A stretch of 64,000 nucleotides of DNA from Flammeovirga aprica JL-4 (lineage in GTDB: Bacteria > Bacteroidota > Bacteroidia > Cytophagales > Flammeovirgaceae), in NCBI RefSeq assembly GCF_012844305.1, contig NZ_JABANE010000028.1:21767-85766 (forward strand), in the 5' to 3' direction. Below the pieces are notes generated by a model. That model ran no database searches. It was not told the DNA's origin and saw nothing but the letters and a program-made list of their open reading frames with translations. The position numbers and the translations under genes are program-made. Of this stretch, positions 26,588-35,422 are shown piece by piece (position 1 is the stretch's first letter; every line of letters begins with the position of its first letter).

Positions 26588-28117
26588 ATGAAAAGATTAT
26601 TATTTACTTTACTACTATTCGGGCAAGGGTTCTTATTTCAACTCACCCATGCCAACGATCTTAATATCACAGTAAGTGATCCTGCTATTGGTACACGTAA
26701 TGCGTTGACCAAAACTGTTCCTATCAACTTTACTGTAAGTTGGAAAAACTCATGGAGAGTGAATGGAGGGCAAAACAACTGGGATGCCGTTTGGCTTTTT
26801 GTGAAATTCAGAAATTTGAATCACGATTACTGGCAACACGCCTCCTTGACGTTTGATTCGGGACATTCTGCCTCTGGAGGAATTATCGAAAGCAGTGATG
26901 ATACAGGGACAGGTGTTTCAAAAGGAGTGTTTTTATATAGTGCAATCGAAAAAAGTCAAGGGGATGCTTCTTATGATGTGACTTTGCAATGGGAATACGG
27001 AAAAGACAATCAAGGGGATAACGATACCTTTGAAGTACAAATTTTTGGGATAGAAATGGTGTATGTACCTACTGGACAATTTTACCTTGGAACGCCTGAT
27101 AATGAGAGTTACTCTTTCCATATGTATTATGAAAATGGAGTAGGTACAATTCAAAGAAATATTCCCTATACCGTTGGCTCTGAAGATGCAATTACGATTG
27201 GTACTACTGCAGGTAATCTGTATTATAATACGTCTAATTTATCAGGTACACTTCAAGACGGTACTTTGCCTGCCGACTATCCTAAAGGTTATCAAGCTTT
27301 TTATTGTATGAAATATGAAATTACACAGTCCCAATATGCTGATTTCCTCAATACATTATCATCAGGGCAGTTGGTAGAATGTCATATTAATTCATTTGTC
27401 CTTTACAGGAATAATTTAGAGAAATCAGGAGATACCTATTCTTCTTCCACACCAAGTGTGCCACAGGGTTTTATGACTGCTAATAATCTTTTATCTTATC
27501 TGGATTGGGCTGCGTTGCGTCCTATGACAGAACTTGAGTTTGAGAAAGCATGTAGAGGCACACTTCCTGCTGTCGGATTGGAGTACCCTTGGGGGACAGC
27601 AGATGTAGTCACAGATATTTTGGAGATTTCGAGTGGAGGAACAGAAAACGAAGTGATTTCAACTGGATATTCTACAACTGCAGGAAATGCAAATTATTAC
27701 ACCATCACAAAAGATAATATCAATAGCCCTACTAGAGTGGGAATTTTTGCAGACCACGCAAGTTCGACAGGAAGAGTGACTGCTGGTGCTACTTATTATG
27801 GTATTATGGATATGGGAGGAAATATTTTTGAAACATGTGTATCTGTAGCACATGCTGATGGAAGAGCATATACTGGTATTCATGGTGATGGTGCCTTGGA
27901 TAACGCAGGAAACCATAATACAGAAAACTGGCCAGGCCCATATACTATTTCAGACCCGAATGATACCTCAGAAACAGGAGATAAAGGGCTAGGACAAAGA
28001 GGAGGTGGTTTCAGGACAATTGAAACCTTTATGTATACATCTGCTCGAACCTACGCGGCGTTTTATAACGGTGGAAATGGTTACGGTGGTGGAAGAGGAG
28101 TAAGAACTGCACCTTAA
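26588..28117 (+). CDS. Secreted FGE-sulfatase (SUMF1)-domain protein lacking catalytic cysteines
   Basis: A 509-residue protein with a signal peptide (1-22). Residues 25-150 form a beta domain (WKNSWRVNGGQNNWDAVWLFVKF). Residues ~155-509 are a formylglycine-generating-enzyme/SUMF1-type fold: MVYVPTGQFYLG, FYCMKYEITQSQYADFLN, RPMTELEFEKACRG, GIMDMGGNIFETC, and GQRGGGF near the end. In true FGEs the segment after GG(S/G) carries two catalytic cysteines; here it reads GGGFRTIETFMYTS with none, so sulfatase activation is unlikely. It is paired with the next gene (12-base gap). I infer a structural or binding role on the cell surface rather than FGE activity. Confidence 0.8.
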   Translation: MKRLLFTLLLFGQGFLFQLTHANDLNITVSDPAIGTRNALTKTVPINFTVSWKNSWRVNGGQNNWDAVWLFVKFRNLNHDYWQHASLTFDSGHSASGGIIESSDDTGTGVSKGVFLYSAIEKSQGDASYDVTLQWEYGKDNQGDNDTFEVQIFGIEMVYVPTGQFYLGTPDNESYSFHMYYENGVGTIQRNIPYTVGSEDAITIGTTAGNLYYNTSNLSGTLQDGTLPADYPKGYQAFYCMKYEITQSQYADFLNTLSSGQLVECHINSFVLYRNNLEKSGDTYSSSTPSVPQGFMTANNLLSYLDWAALRPMTELEFEKACRGTLPAVGLEYPWGTADVVTDILEISSGGTENEVISTGYSTTAGNANYYTITKDNINSPTRVGIFADHASSTGRVTAGATYYGIMDMGGNIFETCVSVAHADGRAYTGIHGDGALDNAGNHNTENWPGPYTISDPNDTSETGDKGLGQRGGGFRTIETFMYTSARTYAAFYNGGNGYGGGRGVRTAP

Positions 28118-28129
28118 AAAAAACAGGTT

Positions 28130-29017
28130 ATGGATACCATAAAAGATAAAATACTTCTTCCCTTTTTAGTTCTTTTTGCTTTGAATTTAAAAGCTCAAAA
28201 TATCTATCAAGGAGGAGGAGGAAATGGCTTTGGAAATGTTGTGATTACAGAAAGTGCCATCAGTCTGCCTCTTATTTACGGAGGCGGGCAAGGCATTGGA
28301 AGTCAATCACAGGTAATAGATGAAGGGATTGCATCAGGAATGGCCTTGATTTATGGAGGTGGTGGAAGTGCCGGTAATGAACTGGTAGTGGTCAATGAAA
28401 ATACTCCTTTAGACCTATTTTCCATTTATACAGGTGGAGCCGCATTAGGTTATAGCTCAAGCACCTTAATGCTGGATGAAGGGTTTGAGTTGCCTATTGA
28501 ACTGAGTTATTTCAGAGGGATAAAAGTAGAGCAAATAGTAAGGCTTGAATGGAGTACTCTTACTGAACTCAATAATGATTTTTTCACTGTAGAAAGAAGT
28601 ACTGACCAACGTAATTGGGAAGCTTTGAAAGAAGTGAAAGGGGCAGGGAATTCTTATCAGTCTTTAAATTATCATTTTGATGATGAAAAACCTCTGAATG
28701 GAATTGCTTATTACAGGTTAAAACAAACGGATTTTGATGGTCAGTACAGTTATTCTTCTATCGTTATTATTACAAATAATTTAGAAAATGAAAGAGAATT
28801 AGTAGCCTATCCTAATCCTTTTACGGATCAATTAACACTATTACTAGATGAAAAATATCACTCAAAATTAAGAGTGTTTTCTATAGATGGTAAAGAAATA
28901 TCCTATGATGTAACTTCCTCATTATCGGACCAGATGACATTAAAACTAGTACATGGTCCAAAGGGGATTTATATTTTGAAATCAATGGAAAAAAGTGTAA
29001 TTATGGTTAGAAAATGA
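28130..29017 (+). CDS. T9SS-sorted protein with four glycine-rich repeats
   Basis: A 295-residue protein with a signal peptide (1-22, LKAQ). Residues 24-120 consist of four ~24-residue repeats that begin IYxGGG or IYxGG (IYQGGGGNGFGN, IYGGGQGIGSQ, IYGGGGSAGNE, IYTGGAALGYS). Residues 125-210 form a domain common in T9SS cargo (VRLEWSTLTELNNDFFTVERS, YYRLKQTDFDG). The last ~75 residues are a T9SS sorting domain (AYPNPFTDQL ... GPKGIYILK). It follows the FGE-like gene by 12 bases and probably works with it at the cell surface. No function is known to me. Confidence 0.75.
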   Translation: MDTIKDKILLPFLVLFALNLKAQNIYQGGGGNGFGNVVITESAISLPLIYGGGQGIGSQSQVIDEGIASGMALIYGGGGSAGNELVVVNENTPLDLFSIYTGGAALGYSSSTLMLDEGFELPIELSYFRGIKVEQIVRLEWSTLTELNNDFFTVERSTDQRNWEALKEVKGAGNSYQSLNYHFDDEKPLNGIAYYRLKQTDFDGQYSYSSIVIITNNLENERELVAYPNPFTDQLTLLLDEKYHSKLRVFSIDGKEISYDVTSSLSDQMTLKLVHGPKGIYILKSMEKSVIMVRK

Positions 29018-29048
29018 AAGATTTGAGATACTTAAAACCGCCACTTAG

Positions 29049-29073
29049 CAGGAAACCCAAGGAAACTTTCCTG
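29049..29073 (+). promoter_or_regulatory. Candidate operator upstream of fucP
   Basis: A 25-base near-palindrome with arms CAGGAAA (29049-29055) and TTTCCTG (29067-29073) around an 11-base CCCAAGGAAAC centre. It lies 88 bases before the permease start. A copy with 23 of 25 identical bases lies at 39994-40018 before the aldolase gene. It could be a regulator site or an RNA hairpin. Confidence 0.6.
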
Positions 29074-29161
29074 TATTGCTTTTACTACTTTTACGGTATA
29101 CAATTTTTGATCAATCTACTCAGAAGTACAAATTACAAAAACACTTTTACGCACTTTAGAA

Positions 29162-30502
29162 ATGAATGAATTATTGACCGATCACGTAGAAACTCAAGAG
29201 AGTTTTGAACAGAAAATTACGCCCGAGAAAGAGCAGGTGGTAGAAAAAAAATACCTTGTGCCTTTCATTCTGATATCAAGTTTATTTGCCCTTTGGGGAT
29301 TTGCGAATGATATCACAAACCCTATGGTTTCGGCTTTCCAGACAGTAATGGAAATCACAACTTTTAAAGCATCATTAGTACAGTTTGCTTTTTATGGTGG
29401 ATATTTCACAATGGCATTGCCGGCGGCGATTCTGATCAAAAAATATTCATATAAATCTGTAATTCTAATAGGCTTAGGGTTGTATGCAACAGGATGCTTA
29501 TTATTTATTCCGGCGGCACAATTCCAGCTATTTGGCTTCTTTTTAATTTCCCTTTATATCCTGACTTTTGGTTTGGCATTTTTAGAGACTACTGCCAATC
29601 CACTGATCTTATCACTGGGAACGAAATCAACATCAACTAGAAGATTAAACCTTGCACAATCTTTCAACCCTATCGGGTCAATCACAGGTATGTTTGTGGC
29701 ACAGCAGTTTATCTTATCACAATTACAGTCAGCCGAAAAAGCAACGGATGGGTCGTTAATTTATACGACGTTAGGCGTAGCAGAGAAACAAGCGATCAAG
29801 ATGCACGATTTAATGATTATCAGAGACCCTTACGCATTATTGGGTATTGTAGTAATTGTGATGACGATTGTAATTGCGATCACAAAAATTCCAAACAACA
29901 AGGAAGATGAGCAATTCAACTTAAAGGCGACTTTAAGCAGATTGGTAAAAAATAATATCTATAGAGAAGGTGTTTTAGCACAGGTGTTTTATGTAGGTGC
30001 GCAGATTATGTGCTGGACATTTATCATTCAATATGCTGAAAACATCGGATACACAAAAGCAGATGCACAAAGCTTGAATATCGTAGCAATGGTAACGTTC
30101 TTACTTTGTAGATTTGTGGCCACAGCCATGATGAAATATGTAAATTCAGCTTTATTGCTAGCCGTTTTTGCACTAGGTGGTATGACAACCATAGGTATTA
30201 CAGTATTTGTAGGAGGACAAACGGGACTTTACGCTTTGGTTGCTACTTCAGCATTTATGTCATTGATGTTTCCTACCATTTACGGAATTACTTTAGAAAA
30301 TTTAGAACACGATAAAGAGTTTGGTGCGGCAGGTTTGGTGATGGCCATTGTAGGCGGTGCGTTAATGCCTCCAATGCAAGGAGCCTTAATCGATCAGGAC
30401 AAAATTATGGGATTGGACGGAGTGAATTTCTCTTTCCTAATTCCATTTGTATGTTTCTGTATGATCGCTTTATTTGGCTACAGAAGATTTGCCAACAAAT
30501 AA
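29162..30502 (+). CDS. fucP: L-fucose:H+ symporter-type MFS permease
   Basis: A 446-residue inner-membrane transporter of the FucP branch of the major facilitator superfamily, with about 12 TM segments. Family-like segments are FILISSLFALWGFANDITNPMV near the start, FALAFLETTANPLILSLG with SFNPIG in TM4-TM5, MCWTFIIQYAE, and PTIYGITLENL in TM10. The N-terminal ~35 residues are charged and cytoplasmic. It brings free L-fucose, or a related deoxyhexose or hexose, into the cell with protons. FucP homologues in Bacteroidota can take other sugars, so fucose is likely but not certain. The shared palindrome with the class II aldolase gene supports a deoxyhexose role. Confidence 0.85.
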   Translation: MNELLTDHVETQESFEQKITPEKEQVVEKKYLVPFILISSLFALWGFANDITNPMVSAFQTVMEITTFKASLVQFAFYGGYFTMALPAAILIKKYSYKSVILIGLGLYATGCLLFIPAAQFQLFGFFLISLYILTFGLAFLETTANPLILSLGTKSTSTRRLNLAQSFNPIGSITGMFVAQQFILSQLQSAEKATDGSLIYTTLGVAEKQAIKMHDLMIIRDPYALLGIVVIVMTIVIAITKIPNNKEDEQFNLKATLSRLVKNNIYREGVLAQVFYVGAQIMCWTFIIQYAENIGYTKADAQSLNIVAMVTFLLCRFVATAMMKYVNSALLLAVFALGGMTTIGITVFVGGQTGLYALVATSAFMSLMFPTIYGITLENLEHDKEFGAAGLVMAIVGGALMPPMQGALIDQDKIMGLDGVNFSFLIPFVCFCMIALFGYRRFANK

Positions 30503-30506
30503 AATT

Positions 30507-30593
30507 GAGTTAAGAATTAAGAGTTAAGAATGAAGATATATACTCTTCAACACGAACCATCTTAACTCTTAATTCTTCCCTCTTACCTCATTC
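30507..30593 (+). repeat. Purine/pyrimidine inverted repeat after fucP
   Basis: A left arm of heptad-like units (GAGTTAAGAATTAAGAG, 30507 onward) 4 bases after the fucP stop and a right arm CTTAACTCTTAATTC (30561 onward) form a long imperfect hairpin in the fucP-sulfatase gap. Confidence 0.7.
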
Positions 30594-30620
30594 AAACCCA
30601 TTAGTAATTTTTTAATTTTT

Positions 30621-32441
30621 ATGAAAACAAAATATACTATCCTTCTTGCTTTGACTTATTTCATGGTTTTGACATCATGTCAAAAAGTGAGTCAGCAGGA
30701 AGAGACAACAAACAAACCGAACGTGATTATTGTAATCACAGATGATCAAGGATATGGTGATTTGGGATTTAATGGAAATAAAATTATCCAGACACCTGCA
30801 ATTGATAACTTTTCAACGCAGGCCATCAACCTAACCAATTACCATGTATCGACTACTTGTGCACCCACAAGAGGTGCAATGATGACCGGGAGAAATCCTA
30901 ACAGAAATGGTGTGTGGCATACAATCAAGGGTGCTTCTATGCTCAACGGTGATGAGTTGGCAATGCCAGAGGTTTTCAAGCAAAATGGTTATAGTACCGC
31001 AATGTTTGGTAAATGGCATTTGGGAGATAACCACCCTTTCAGACCGCATGATAAAGGTTTTGATGTGACCTTCTATCATGGTGGTGGAGGTATCGGGCAA
31101 ACGCCTGACTACTGGAACAATGACTACTTTGATGACACTTATTTTAGAAACGGAGTACCAGAAAAGCAAGAAGGTTATTGTACAGACGTATGGTTTAGCG
31201 AAGCCATCAAATTTATTGAAGACAATAAAGACAAGCCGTTTTTTACTTACTTAAGTTTAAACGCCCCTCATGGCCCTTACAATGTACCTGATGAGTACTA
31301 TCAAAAGTATGCAGACGAGAAAAAGTTACTAGAACCTCAAAAAAGGTTTTATGGTATGATCTCTAATATTGATGACAACTTCAAAGTACTATTAGCAAAG
31401 TTAGATGAATTGAAAATTGCTGATAATACAATCGTCATCTTCACTTCAGACAATGGTACAGCGGCAGGGTATAAGCAAAACAGAAAGACAAAAGAATATT
31501 ACGGTTACAATGCTGGTATGAGAGGTACAAAGGCAAGTCACTATGATGGAGGACACAGAGTTCCATTTATCATCCGATGGCCAAATGGTAAACTTACGGG
31601 AGGTAAACAATTGAATGAGTTGATTGCTCACGTAGATTTATTACCTACGCTGACAACATTTGCCGGTATTGATTTCAAACCGGTAAAAGAAATGGACGGT
31701 TTAGATGTGAGCACTTACCTTCAAAAAGAAGAAAAGCCAGAAGACCGTATGTTGGTGGTAGATACACAGCGTCTTCCATGGCCCAAAAAAGGAAAGCAAA
31801 GCTGTGTGATGCAAGGTGACTGGAGATTGATCGATGGAAAAGCATTGTACAATATTTCAGAAGATCCAGGGCAGACCAATGATATTGCCACTCAATATCC
31901 TGACAAAGTAGCAGCAATGGATGAATTCTATAACACTTGGTGGGATAACATGATTAAGGAAACAAAATACTCTATCATCAACTTAGGGGTAGACTCAGTA
32001 GATGTGTTGACTTGCCATGATGCTCATACAGAATTAGGAGTTAACCCACCTTGGAATCAAAGTTTGATCCGTAAAGGAAATACAATGAAGCCTGCAAAAC
32101 TTTTAGTCAACTTTACAAAAGACGGAGCTTATAAATTTGATTTAAGCAGATGGCCTGAGGAAAGTGGATTGGCGTTAGGTGCTTCAATTGAAGATGCTTA
32201 TCCGGCTACAAAATCAAAGGATAAACGAATTAACGGAAAAGCAATCCAATTTAAAAAAGCACACCTTAAAGTAGGTGAAAAGATATATTCAGTAGATGTT
32301 GATAATACATTGCCATCTGCAACAATAGAAGCTAAAATGACAAAGGGTAATGCTGAGTTGACCGCATGGTTTACAACCGAAGACGAAACAGAAACGAACG
32401 CATTCTATATTTATGTGGAAGGGAAAACGGAAACTATATAA
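30621..32441 (+). CDS. Formylglycine-dependent S1-type sulfatase, lipoprotein
   Basis: A 606-residue sulfatase anchored as a lipoprotein (lipobox VLTSC, Cys20). Metal-binding Asp41/Asp42 lie in ITDDQGYGDLGFNG. The activation motif C-A-P-T-R has Cys80 (TTCAPTRGAMMTG). FGKWHLGDNHPFRPHDKGFD and FTSDNGTAAG complete the active site. After ~480 residues a ~120-residue beta-rich C-terminal domain follows (AKLLVNFTKDGAYKFDLSRWPEE), as in arylsulfatase-like enzymes with an accessory domain. It is probably outer-membrane or periplasm-facing. It follows fucP and is ended by a strong terminator, so it likely closes the locus. Which sulfate ester it removes cannot be told. Confidence 0.93.
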   Translation: MKTKYTILLALTYFMVLTSCQKVSQQEETTNKPNVIIVITDDQGYGDLGFNGNKIIQTPAIDNFSTQAINLTNYHVSTTCAPTRGAMMTGRNPNRNGVWHTIKGASMLNGDELAMPEVFKQNGYSTAMFGKWHLGDNHPFRPHDKGFDVTFYHGGGGIGQTPDYWNNDYFDDTYFRNGVPEKQEGYCTDVWFSEAIKFIEDNKDKPFFTYLSLNAPHGPYNVPDEYYQKYADEKKLLEPQKRFYGMISNIDDNFKVLLAKLDELKIADNTIVIFTSDNGTAAGYKQNRKTKEYYGYNAGMRGTKASHYDGGHRVPFIIRWPNGKLTGGKQLNELIAHVDLLPTLTTFAGIDFKPVKEMDGLDVSTYLQKEEKPEDRMLVVDTQRLPWPKKGKQSCVMQGDWRLIDGKALYNISEDPGQTNDIATQYPDKVAAMDEFYNTWWDNMIKETKYSIINLGVDSVDVLTCHDAHTELGVNPPWNQSLIRKGNTMKPAKLLVNFTKDGAYKFDLSRWPEESGLALGASIEDAYPATKSKDKRINGKAIQFKKAHLKVGEKIYSVDVDNTLPSATIEAKMTKGNAELTAWFTTEDETETNAFYIYVEGKTETI

Positions 32442-32525
32442 TCGCAGTAAATTTCTATTAATTAGTATAACACACCTTATTTAGTTTTGCCAACATTAAA
32501 TGAAGGTGTTTTGAAAAAGTGTTTT

Positions 32526-32557
32526 AGACTACCACATTTTTGTGTGGTAGTCTTTTT
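32526..32557. terminator. Strong terminator after the sulfatase
   Basis: AGACTACCACA (32526-32536) pairs with TGTGTGGTAGTCT followed by a run of T. It lies between convergent genes and may serve both. Confidence 0.9.
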
Positions 32558-32594
32558 TGCTTAGGTGTGATTGCTTAATGGGAAAATAGATTAT

Positions 32595-33191
32595 TTAATC
32601 TAGGTTTAATTCTCTTTTTCTATTTCTTAGAAGGTCAGCGACATCAATCTCATCCCCATTATTAATATTGTTATCTACAGTAAGAAGGTTGTAATTACGG
32701 CCTTTAACTCTAAAAAGAATTTCTTGCCCCATCTTCAAATCCACGCCGCTTTTAGAAAAGGGGGAAAGGTTGGGGTTCATTACTGTGGGGATAATCAAAG
32801 GAATGGATTGTGCACTTTTATTTCTCAAAGTAAAACTCACATATTCTCCTTCTTTTTGGAAAACCGCTCTACTTTCTTTAGTGATCTGTAATTTGACACT
32901 CACAGGATGATCGAGTTCATTTTTGATGGTCAATTTGTTTTCTCTTTCTACCATCACATCAGCATTGGCTCTCGGTGCCAGGCCAAAACCTCTAATTTGC
33001 TGTTCTGTAGATTTGGATAATACGGCAATCCCTACATCATCGCCGCCATTTTTGATGCTGGCTCTAAAGACATCCATAGAAGGGTAATCAATTTCAATAC
33101 TGTTGTTAGCAGGTACTACAAGTGCCGTTTTTGTAGTTGTGCATGAGGAGATAAGGAATAAGGCAATGAGTTGTAAAACGATAGTTTTCAT
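32595..33191 (-). CDS. Hypothetical lipoprotein
   Basis: A 198-residue protein read right to left, with signal peptide and lipobox LFLISSC (Cys17). The rest is predicted beta-rich (VSVKLQITKESRAVFQKEGEYVSFTLRN, GQEILFRVKGRNYNLL) and ends in a charged RNRKRELNLD. No family is recognised. The beta pattern would fit a small envelope sandwich domain. It stands alone, convergent with the sulfatase, with a ~320-base repeat-bearing gap on its 5' side. Confidence 0.7.
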   Translation of the reverse strand: MKTIVLQLIALFLISSCTTTKTALVVPANNSIEIDYPSMDVFRASIKNGGDDVGIAVLSKSTEQQIRGFGLAPRANADVMVERENKLTIKNELDHPVSVKLQITKESRAVFQKEGEYVSFTLRNKSAQSIPLIIPTVMNPNLSPFSKSGVDLKMGQEILFRVKGRNYNLLTVDNNINNGDEIDVADLLRNRKRELNLD

Positions 33192-33360
33192 CAGATTAGA
33201 CTTTTAGTTAGAAAAGAGTAGTTGCGATGTGAGCATTCCACAAGAGAACTGAAATGGATTGTGATTGTTTATGAAATAATGGATTATTTATAAATGATAT
33301 GTCTATTGTGCTATTTTATAAGTATTTTGTTTAAAAGAATAGTTACTGATTCTTTATTGT

Positions 33361-33503
33361 AGAAGTCAGAGACTTCTTATGATCTTTAAAGCACAAATGA
33401 CGCTATCGATTAACATTTGCGCTAGAGGTACTTAGCCAATGGCGCGGATGTTAAGCGATAGCGTCATCCGTGTCTATAGATCACTAGAAATCTCCCGATT
33501 TTT
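33361..33503. repeat. BIME-like pair of inverted REPs
   Basis: The left hairpin AGAAGTCAGAGACTTCT (33361-33377) and AAATGACGCTATCG/TTAACATTTGCGC are mirrored by GCGGATGTTAAGCGATAGCG and AGAAATCTCCCGATTTTT (33486-33503). It is the RAYT-associated REP family, located between two - strand genes. Confidence 0.85.
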
Positions 33504-33513
33504 AATAAAATTA

Positions 33514-34422
33514 TTACAATTTTGCCTTAAACCAATCACTTCCTTTAGCAATTGCCAAACCTACTTCCTCTTCTTGATCATAGAAATTGAATTGTTGAAT
33601 AGGAGACTCCAATTCTGTATCTAGCCACATTAATTCCTTATTATCAGTAGCAATTTTCTCAAAGAAATTTTTGGTGTATTGTGGCAACACACAGCCATCA
33701 GAATGAATCATTAATGTAGGTGCCTGAAGTTTTGGAGCATAAGGCATTGGGTCTAAAGTCAACCAATCTTCCCAGCTCATCACAGCAAACTTGTCATTGC
33801 TCCACTCTGCAACTCCACCTCGTTCAGGATTTAGATAATAATCATAATTACCATACATTGCGGCAGCAGTATTTGTAGTTGAAATAGTTTCAATGTATTC
33901 TACAACACCTTCTTTGGCAAACTTTTCTTTAGCTTTACGTGCAGCTTCAATTTTAGTATTCACACCTTCTTCGCCTCCATAAAATAACTTCACCGCTTCA
34001 GCATCATGAAGCCATGAAGCGGCCGTAACTACAGCTTTGATTCTATTGTCTTCAGAAGCAGCCATTAAGGTGTACATAGAGCCTGCACAAACGGCAAAAG
34101 CACCAATTCTTTCACTATCCACTTCTGAAAGGCTCTGTAAATAAGAAACCGCATTCTTGATATCTATCACTTTCATTTCAGGGTTTTCCCAGAATCTAGG
34201 TTCACCTTCGCTTTCCCCATAGTTTCTAAAATCAAATGCCAGGGTAATAAATCCATTCTCAGTAAACTTTTCAGCATACAATCCTGCCATTTGTTCTTTG
34301 ACAGTAGTCCAGCTTCCTGATACTACAATGGCAGGGTATTGTGTTCCTTCTTTGAAATCTGCAGGGAAAAATAAATGGCCTGCTAAATTGAATCCTTCGC
34401 TTTTAAAATTAATCTTTTTCAT
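33514..34422 (-). CDS. Cytoplasmic alpha/beta hydrolase (dienelactone-hydrolase-like)
   Basis: A 302-residue protein without a signal peptide. The fold markers are YPAIVVSGSW near the N-terminus, TLAFDFRNYGESEG, nucleophile in AVCAGSMYTLMAA (the nucleophile-elbow glycine pattern is relaxed, with Cys/Ser around the turn), and LMIHSDGCVLPQ as the acid region. Such proteins are annotated as X-Pro dipeptidyl-peptidase-like or DLH-like hydrolases. It is the last gene of a leftward cluster (AraC regulator, two NTF2-like proteins, hydrolase), starting 27 bases after the preceding gene. The set looks like a small stress- or xenobiotic-response unit; the substrate is unknown. Confidence 0.7.
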   Translation of the reverse strand: MKKINFKSEGFNLAGHLFFPADFKEGTQYPAIVVSGSWTTVKEQMAGLYAEKFTENGFITLAFDFRNYGESEGEPRFWENPEMKVIDIKNAVSYLQSLSEVDSERIGAFAVCAGSMYTLMAASEDNRIKAVVTAASWLHDAEAVKLFYGGEEGVNTKIEAARKAKEKFAKEGVVEYIETISTTNTAAAMYGNYDYYLNPERGGVAEWSNDKFAVMSWEDWLTLDPMPYAPKLQAPTLMIHSDGCVLPQYTKNFFEKIATDNKELMWLDTELESPIQQFNFYDQEEEVGLAIAKGSDWFKAKL

Positions 34423-34449
34423 AGTTATAAGTCTCTTGTGTTTTTGTTA

Positions 34450-34857
34450 TTATTTAATTTGATCTAGCAAGCCAAAACCTTTCGCTGCTACTATAGGGTT
34501 GAAGATTTCTACATACTCCGTGATAAGGTTGTCCTCATTGAATTTGAAAGTGGCGTAGTAGTCATTTTCATACCACCCAGCATTACCTTTCAACTCAATT
34601 CTCCCTTTGAATTTCACGAAAATCATTCTTGATGCCTCCATCACATGAAGTTCTTCAATAGGAAAAAGCATCTGCTCAAAGTTTGGAAAAACAGGTTCCC
34701 AATACGCTTTGATTGCTTCACGCCCTTTTGCTCCTTCAGGGAATAAACCAGAGTGATAAGGATTAGAATGCACACCATCTTCTGTAAATAGAGCTACTAC
34801 TTTTGAGACATCTTTTTCTTCGAGTGCTTTTAAAAAAGCAATTGTATTTTCTTTCAT
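34450..34857 (-). CDS. SnoaL/NTF2-like protein 1
   Basis: A 135-residue single-domain protein with the NTF2/SnoaL cone fold pattern: IAFLKALEEKDVSKVVALFTEDGVHSNPY, then GREAIKAYWEPVFPNFEQM, and terminal strands (MIFVKFKGRIELKG, YYATFKFNEDNLITEYVEIFNP). Family members are small ketosteroid-isomerase-like enzymes or ligand-binding proteins. It has a 15-base spacing to the NTF2-like gene before it and 27 bases to the hydrolase after it. Role unknown. Confidence 0.75.
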   Translation of the reverse strand: MKENTIAFLKALEEKDVSKVVALFTEDGVHSNPYHSGLFPEGAKGREAIKAYWEPVFPNFEQMLFPIEELHVMEASRMIFVKFKGRIELKGNAGWYENDYYATFKFNEDNLITEYVEIFNPIVAAKGFGLLDQIK

Positions 34858-34872
34858 TTCTTGATAGATAAT

Positions 34873-35325
34873 TTATTGAGTTACTTTTTCGATGGCTTTT
34901 TGTGGAAGAGAAGTATTCCCATCCTGATATTTAAAATTGAATTTCATTTTCGTCACTTTCCATTCTTCCTCTTTCAATTCTAACTCAAAATCATACGTAC
35001 CGACAACTGTCCACACATTCCCACCTTCATCTTCTAAATAATGCGTGGCAGTACCGTAACAGAAAACTTCAGCAGTTCCGCCTTCAATAATGGAAATTAT
35101 ATTTCCTAATTGATGATGCGTATGTGTAAAGCCAGGAAGAATTCCTTTCCATGCATCTGTAATAGCCTGAGGACTTAAAGTTGTGGCCGGATTTCCGTTC
35201 ATACTCGAATAATCAAGTACTACTTGATCATCAAATATCTTTTCGATTTTATCCCAGTCCTGTTGATCTGTAGCGATAAAGAGTTGTGTAACAGCTTTTT
35301 CAGCAAAATTCATAAGTGACGACAT
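34873..35325 (-). CDS. SnoaL/NTF2-like protein 2
   Basis: A 150-residue protein of the same fold class (VTQLFIATDQQDWDKIEKIFDDQVVLDYSSM, ITDAWKGILPGFTHTHHQLGN, WTVVGTYDFELELKEEEWKVTKMKFNFKYQDGN). It is not a close copy of its neighbour, so this is a pairing of two distinct SnoaL-like genes rather than a recent duplication. It is the first structural gene after the AraC regulator gene, with ~100 bases between them that could hold the regulated promoter. Confidence 0.75.
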   Translation of the reverse strand: MSSLMNFAEKAVTQLFIATDQQDWDKIEKIFDDQVVLDYSSMNGNPATTLSPQAITDAWKGILPGFTHTHHQLGNIISIIEGGTAEVFCYGTATHYLEDEGGNVWTVVGTYDFELELKEEEWKVTKMKFNFKYQDGNTSLPQKAIEKVTQ

Positions 35326-35422
35326 TTAAGGTTATTGTTTTATCTTTTGAACAATACAAATGTCGTTAGGATTGTTATGAATGAATTTTTCGTTTCAAAG
35401 CAAGAAGTATAAATTTCAAAGA

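Noticed and set aside
26588..28117. Active formylglycine-generating enzyme for the two sulfatases
   Set aside because: The paired catalytic cysteines are missing and the protein carries a signal peptide.
33361..33503. CRISPR-like repeats
   Set aside because: The repeats are inverted palindromic pairs scattered singly, without regular spacers or cas genes.
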